Shown here piece by piece: positions 5,717-7,788 of a stretch of DNA of 7,788 bases. Position numbers and translations under genes: made by a program. This DNA is from an uncultured Litorivicinus sp. (lineage in GTDB: Bacteria > Pseudomonadota > Gammaproteobacteria > Pseudomonadales > Litorivicinaceae): contig CALKMT010000094.1 in NCBI GenBank assembly GCA_938091715.1, positions 1-7,788 on the forward strand. The letters are read 5' to 3'. A model generated the notes under the pieces. It made no database searches. It was not told the DNA's origin and was given only the letters and a program-made list of their open reading frames with translations. Numbering within the stretch: position 1 is the stretch's first letter; every line of letters begins with the position of its first letter.

Positions 5717-6709
5717 ATGAGACACATTGCACTGACCATGAGCTTAATCTTGGGTTCGGCCATTGGGCCCAGTTGGGCGGAGGACACTCCTGCCCTTACG
5801 GCTTTGGAACGCGGCGAGTACGGGGCGCTAGACAATTACCCCGGCAACCCCTTGTACAACGCACCTATTCAGGTATCCGAACATGTCTACAGCGCGATTG
5901 GCGCCACACAGCCGGAGACCTTTGAGAACCACGGTCACAACAACAACCTGACCTTTATCATTGGCGAGCAGGCCATCATGGTCGTCAACGGCGGATCCAA
6001 TGAGGATCTCGCCGCGGCCTTGCACCAACACATTAAAACGATCAGCGACCTGCCGGTTAAATACGTTGTTAGTGAAAACGGCCAACGGCACGCCATGCTA
6101 GGCAATGCTTACTGGCGTCGGAATGGCGCCGAATCCATCGCCCACGTCGACGCTGCTGAAGAAGTGGAACATTTTGCGGGCGATTACATCGAAGCTACTC
6201 GCCGACAACGCCAGGACGAAAACTACCCGGTTAACATTGAGCCCTTCGATCGAGAAATCGACGGCCCGATCGAAATTGATTTGGGCAACCTAGTCGTCCA
6301 GATCAAGGCCTACGGGCCCGCCCACTCCCCAGGAGATATCTCGGTGTTGGTCCCAGCGGATAATTTGGTGATCGCTGGAGATCTGGCGTTTCACGTACGC
6401 ATGCCACCGATTTTTGATGAAACCGACACCGCTGGCTGGGTTGAAACCTGGGAAGTATTTAGCGAAGAAGCAGGCGACATGCTGATTTTGCCAGGCCACG
6501 GCGGGCCGACGGACATGGCCACCGTCACCGAGGGCACCTACGATTATCTGATGTTCCTGCGCGGTGAGGTTCAAGCACTGATCGATGAAGGCGGCAGCCT
6601 AGACGAGGCCTATAAAATTGATCAATCGCCGTATCGCCACTGGCATACCTTTGAGGAGCTGGCCGCTCGCAATGCCGGACGCGTGTTTACTGCGATGGAG
6701 TTTGAATAA
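5717..6709 (+). CDS. SoxH-like periplasmic metallo-beta-lactamase-fold protein with an altered metal site
   Basis: This 330-residue protein has a Sec signal (MRHIALTMSLILGSAIGPSWA) and a metallo-beta-lactamase-fold body. Visible landmarks are NNNLTFIIGEQAIMVVNGG (about 75-93), the region of the first metal motif reading ENGQRHAMLGNAYW (120-133), AHSPGD with His203, VIAGDLAF with Asp222, and LPGHGGPTD with His261. The usual HxHxDH motif is not intact: only one histidine (125) lies in that stretch. The usual Asp of the DTG-type loop is Asn91. SoxH of sox clusters is a predicted periplasmic zinc hydrolase of this fold, and the location beside soxC suits that assignment. No reaction is established for the group. 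Start: ATG at 5717, with GAGG five bases upstream. It is transcribed away from soxC, so it shares the regulatory region but not the transcript. Its 3' end overlaps the next gene by 23 bp. Fold is well supported; function and the soxH name are tentative. Confidence 0.8.
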   Translation: MRHIALTMSLILGSAIGPSWAEDTPALTALERGEYGALDNYPGNPLYNAPIQVSEHVYSAIGATQPETFENHGHNNNLTFIIGEQAIMVVNGGSNEDLAAALHQHIKTISDLPVKYVVSENGQRHAMLGNAYWRRNGAESIAHVDAAEEVEHFAGDYIEATRRQRQDENYPVNIEPFDREIDGPIEIDLGNLVVQIKAYGPAHSPGDISVLVPADNLVIAGDLAFHVRMPPIFDETDTAGWVETWEVFSEEAGDMLILPGHGGPTDMATVTEGTYDYLMFLRGEVQALIDEGGSLDEAYKIDQSPYRHWHTFEELAARNAGRVFTAMEFE

Positions 6710-7364
6710 CGCCAACGGCCCTGGTGCAGAGGAATAGGCCCAACGCAACAGCCGGGCCTATTCCGAATGCGAATAACAGCGTTCCCAAACCAAACACGCC
6801 ACCCAGCAGCACACCCGCGACCACGACACTTATTTCTAACCCGCTGCGTACCCACGCAATGGGCAGACCGGTGATCCGCTGCAGCCCCGTCATAAGCCCA
6901 TCACGGGGACCGGGGCCCAGATTTGCAATCAGGTAAATAGCACCGCCCAAGCCTGTGGTGAGCACACCCACCACTACGTAGGCGATCTGGCTAATCAGGC
7001 CCGGAAACCTGGGCAAATGGGGCACGACCCAACCCAACACCAGGGCGATAATGACCGCATTCAAGACCGTACCTAGCCCAGGCACCTGGCGCAGGGGTAG
7101 CCAAAGCGCCAACACCGATGCACTAATCCAAAAGGTCGCCCAACCCAAGCTCAACCCGGTTTGCAAGACAACGCCTTGAGCCAGCACGGTCCAAGGACTA
7201 ACCCCGAGCCCCGCCGCCACCAAAAAGGCTTCTCCGAGGCCAAACAACACCAGTCCACAAACTAAAAACACCACGGAGATTAGTGGCGGGCGGACGGTCA
7301 GGACCCGGGGCGAGCTCCAAAACAGTTGGGGAACGGCTTTTACTCGTAAAAAGTCAAAAATCAT
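6687..7364 (-). CDS. YczE/YyaS/YitT-type integral membrane protein
   Basis: This 225-residue protein is very hydrophobic, with about five to six membrane segments (starting near residues 27-50, 58-90, 97-118, 124-147, 170-195 and 195-218). The segments GLGVSPWTVLAQGVVLQTGLSLG and GPGPRDGLMTGLQRITG, each following a membrane segment, are characteristic of the YczE/YyaS/YitT family of bacterial membrane proteins. The substrate or role of the family is not known. Start: ATG at 7364 has only a weak ribosome binding site (AAGAG, four to five bases upstream), so a start slightly further in is possible. It lies 39 bp downstream of the VOC gene on the same strand and may share its transcript. Its last 23 bp overlap the convergent SoxH-like gene. 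No evidence in the sequence ties it to sulfur oxidation. Confidence 0.75.
   Translation of the reverse strand: MIFDFLRVKAVPQLFWSSPRVLTVRPPLISVVFLVCGLVLFGLGEAFLVAAGLGVSPWTVLAQGVVLQTGLSLGWATFWISASVLALWLPLRQVPGLGTVLNAVIIALVLGWVVPHLPRFPGLISQIAYVVVGVLTTGLGGAIYLIANLGPGPRDGLMTGLQRITGLPIAWVRSGLEISVVVAGVLLGGVFGLGTLLFAFGIGPAVALGLFLCTRAVGVIQTPSQ
6731..6764. repeat. Perfect 11-bp inverted repeat at the convergent gene ends
   Basis: GGAATAGGCCC at 6731-6741 is exactly complementary to GGGCCTATTCC at 6754-6764, with a 12-base loop. It begins 21 bp after the stop of the SoxH-like gene and lies inside the 3' coding part of the minus-strand membrane protein. There is no T run after it on either strand, so it is not a standard intrinsic terminator. 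It could still form an mRNA-end hairpin for the plus-strand transcript. Confidence 0.8.
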
Positions 7365-7410
7365 CCGCTCTTATCGCACAGCCGCACCCCACATGGAACG
7401 GCTTTAACTC
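7330..7410. repeat. Imperfect 16-bp direct repeat pair flanking the membrane-protein start
   Basis: GGAACGGCTTTTACTC at 7330-7345 and GGAACGGCTTTAACTC at 7395-7410 differ at one base and are 65 bp apart. The first lies in the N-terminal coding part of the membrane protein; the second covers the end of the VOC gene, including its stop codon. The repetition is directly visible, but its meaning is unknown. Confidence 0.6.
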
Positions 7411-7775
7411 ATTGAATGCAGCCCAATCACGTTCCCATCCGGATCTTTCGCCATGCTGATCCAACCATGGCGTCCAATCGAGAATTTACTCTGGATCAGC
7501 TCGCCGCCAGCATCGACGACCCGACTCTCTTCAACGGCACAGTCATCACAGGCGAAATAAATAAGGGTCGAATTTCCGCCCGGCTGAACCCCCGGCATCT
7601 TGCAGATCGCTCCACTGGCACCATAGGTTTCATACTCAGCAGGAAACATCCGCATTTCGAGGTTGGGCATGGGCAATTCATTGGGCACTAACTGGACTTG
7701 AACGACGGATTCATAAAACGCGGTGCACGCGTCTAGATCGTCCACATAGATTTCAAACCAACTCGCTGGGTTCAT
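7404..7775 (-). CDS. VOC-family (glyoxalase/bleomycin-resistance fold) protein
   Basis: This 123-residue cytoplasmic protein has the paired beta-alpha-beta-beta-beta layout of the vicinal oxygen chelate superfamily. The first module opens with WFEIYVDDLDACTAFYESV, with Glu8 at the usual metal-ligand position, and runs through LEMRMFPAE and YGASGAICKMPGVQPGGN. The second starts with TLIYFACDDCAVEESRVVDAGG and ends with ISMAKDPDGNVIGLHSM. This wording fits the widespread small VOC group (COG3324 type), whose members rarely have a proven substrate, so no reaction is assigned. Start: ATG at 7775, with GGAG six bases upstream, so the gene is complete although it nearly touches the window edge. It is followed after 39 bp by the membrane-protein gene in the same direction. 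No link to the sox genes is apparent. Confidence 0.88.
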   Translation of the reverse strand: MNPASWFEIYVDDLDACTAFYESVVQVQLVPNELPMPNLEMRMFPAEYETYGASGAICKMPGVQPGGNSTLIYFACDDCAVEESRVVDAGGELIQSKFSIGRHGWISMAKDPDGNVIGLHSMS

Positions 7776-7788
7776 GGGGCTCTCCCTG

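Noticed and set aside
5656..5925. Open frame on plus starting before the SoxH-like gene
   Set aside because: It runs into the SoxH-like coding sequence in another frame, has no recognisable protein character, and lacks a good ribosome binding site.
6687..7364. Reading the YczE-type protein as a thiosulfate or sulfite transporter of the sox locus
   Set aside because: Its visible motifs are YczE/YyaS/YitT type, not TauE/SafE type or a known sulfur-compound transporter, and it is not in a sox transcript; proximity alone does not support the role.
7380..7405. Possible hairpin AGCCG...CGGCT between the VOC and membrane-protein genes
   Set aside because: Only five base pairs with a 14-base loop, and no T run on the minus strand where termination would be needed.
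1..7788. CRISPR arrays, tRNA or rRNA genes, insertion sequences, defence or phage genes
   Set aside because: No repeat-spacer pattern, no tRNA-like cloverleaf, no transposase-like frame and no terminal inverted repeats were seen; the window is almost entirely accounted for by ordinary metabolic genes.

Overview
The window carries a periplasmic thiosulfate-oxidation (Sox) locus of a proteobacterium, most likely a marine-type gammaproteobacterium. That taxonomic guess is inference from the gene repertoire, the moderate-to-high GC content and the general character of the proteins. No rRNA or other phylogenetic marker is present.

Layout. Positions 2-889 (+) are the 3' part of soxB, which runs in from the left edge. 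A hairpin terminator follows it, then a second symmetric hairpin with A and T tracts on both flanks that can serve both strands. From 5536 down to 980 on the minus strand lies a compact operon in the order soxC-soxD-soxX-soxY-soxZ-soxA-soxK. Its gaps are 11-29 bp, with one 17-bp overlap (soxC/soxD), and every gene has a recognisable ribosome binding site. soxB therefore faces the end of the operon instead of belonging to it. A 180-bp divergent intergenic region (5537-5716) separates soxC from a plus-strand SoxH-like metallo-beta-lactamase-fold protein (5717-6709). Its 3' end overlaps by 23 bp the 3' end of a minus-strand YczE/YitT-type membrane protein (6687-7364). A minus-strand VOC (glyoxalase/bleomycin-resistance fold) protein (7404-7775) completes the window and has no evident link to sulfur oxidation.

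How the genes work together (established Sox pathway). SoxXA, with the small SoxK-type protein as helper, oxidatively couples thiosulfate to the C-terminal cysteine of SoxY in the SoxYZ carrier. SoxB hydrolyses off the terminal sulfone as sulfate. SoxCD oxidises the remaining sulfane sulfur, and SoxB acts again to release the second sulfate. With soxCD present, complete oxidation of thiosulfate to sulfate without sulfur globules is expected. Electrons leave through the c-type cytochromes SoxXA and SoxD. SoxY and SoxC carry twin-arginine signals, SoxA, SoxX, SoxD and SoxK carry Sec-type signals, and SoxZ has none and is expected to be exported with SoxY. No soxR regulator, no soxV/soxW/soxS thiol-redox helpers and no soxEFG lie in this window.

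The core genes are ordinary. The points worth a second look are the altered metal-binding motif of the SoxH-like protein, the soxB/operon arrangement, an 11-bp perfect inverted repeat at the soxH/yczE convergence, and the undefined divergent promoter region.
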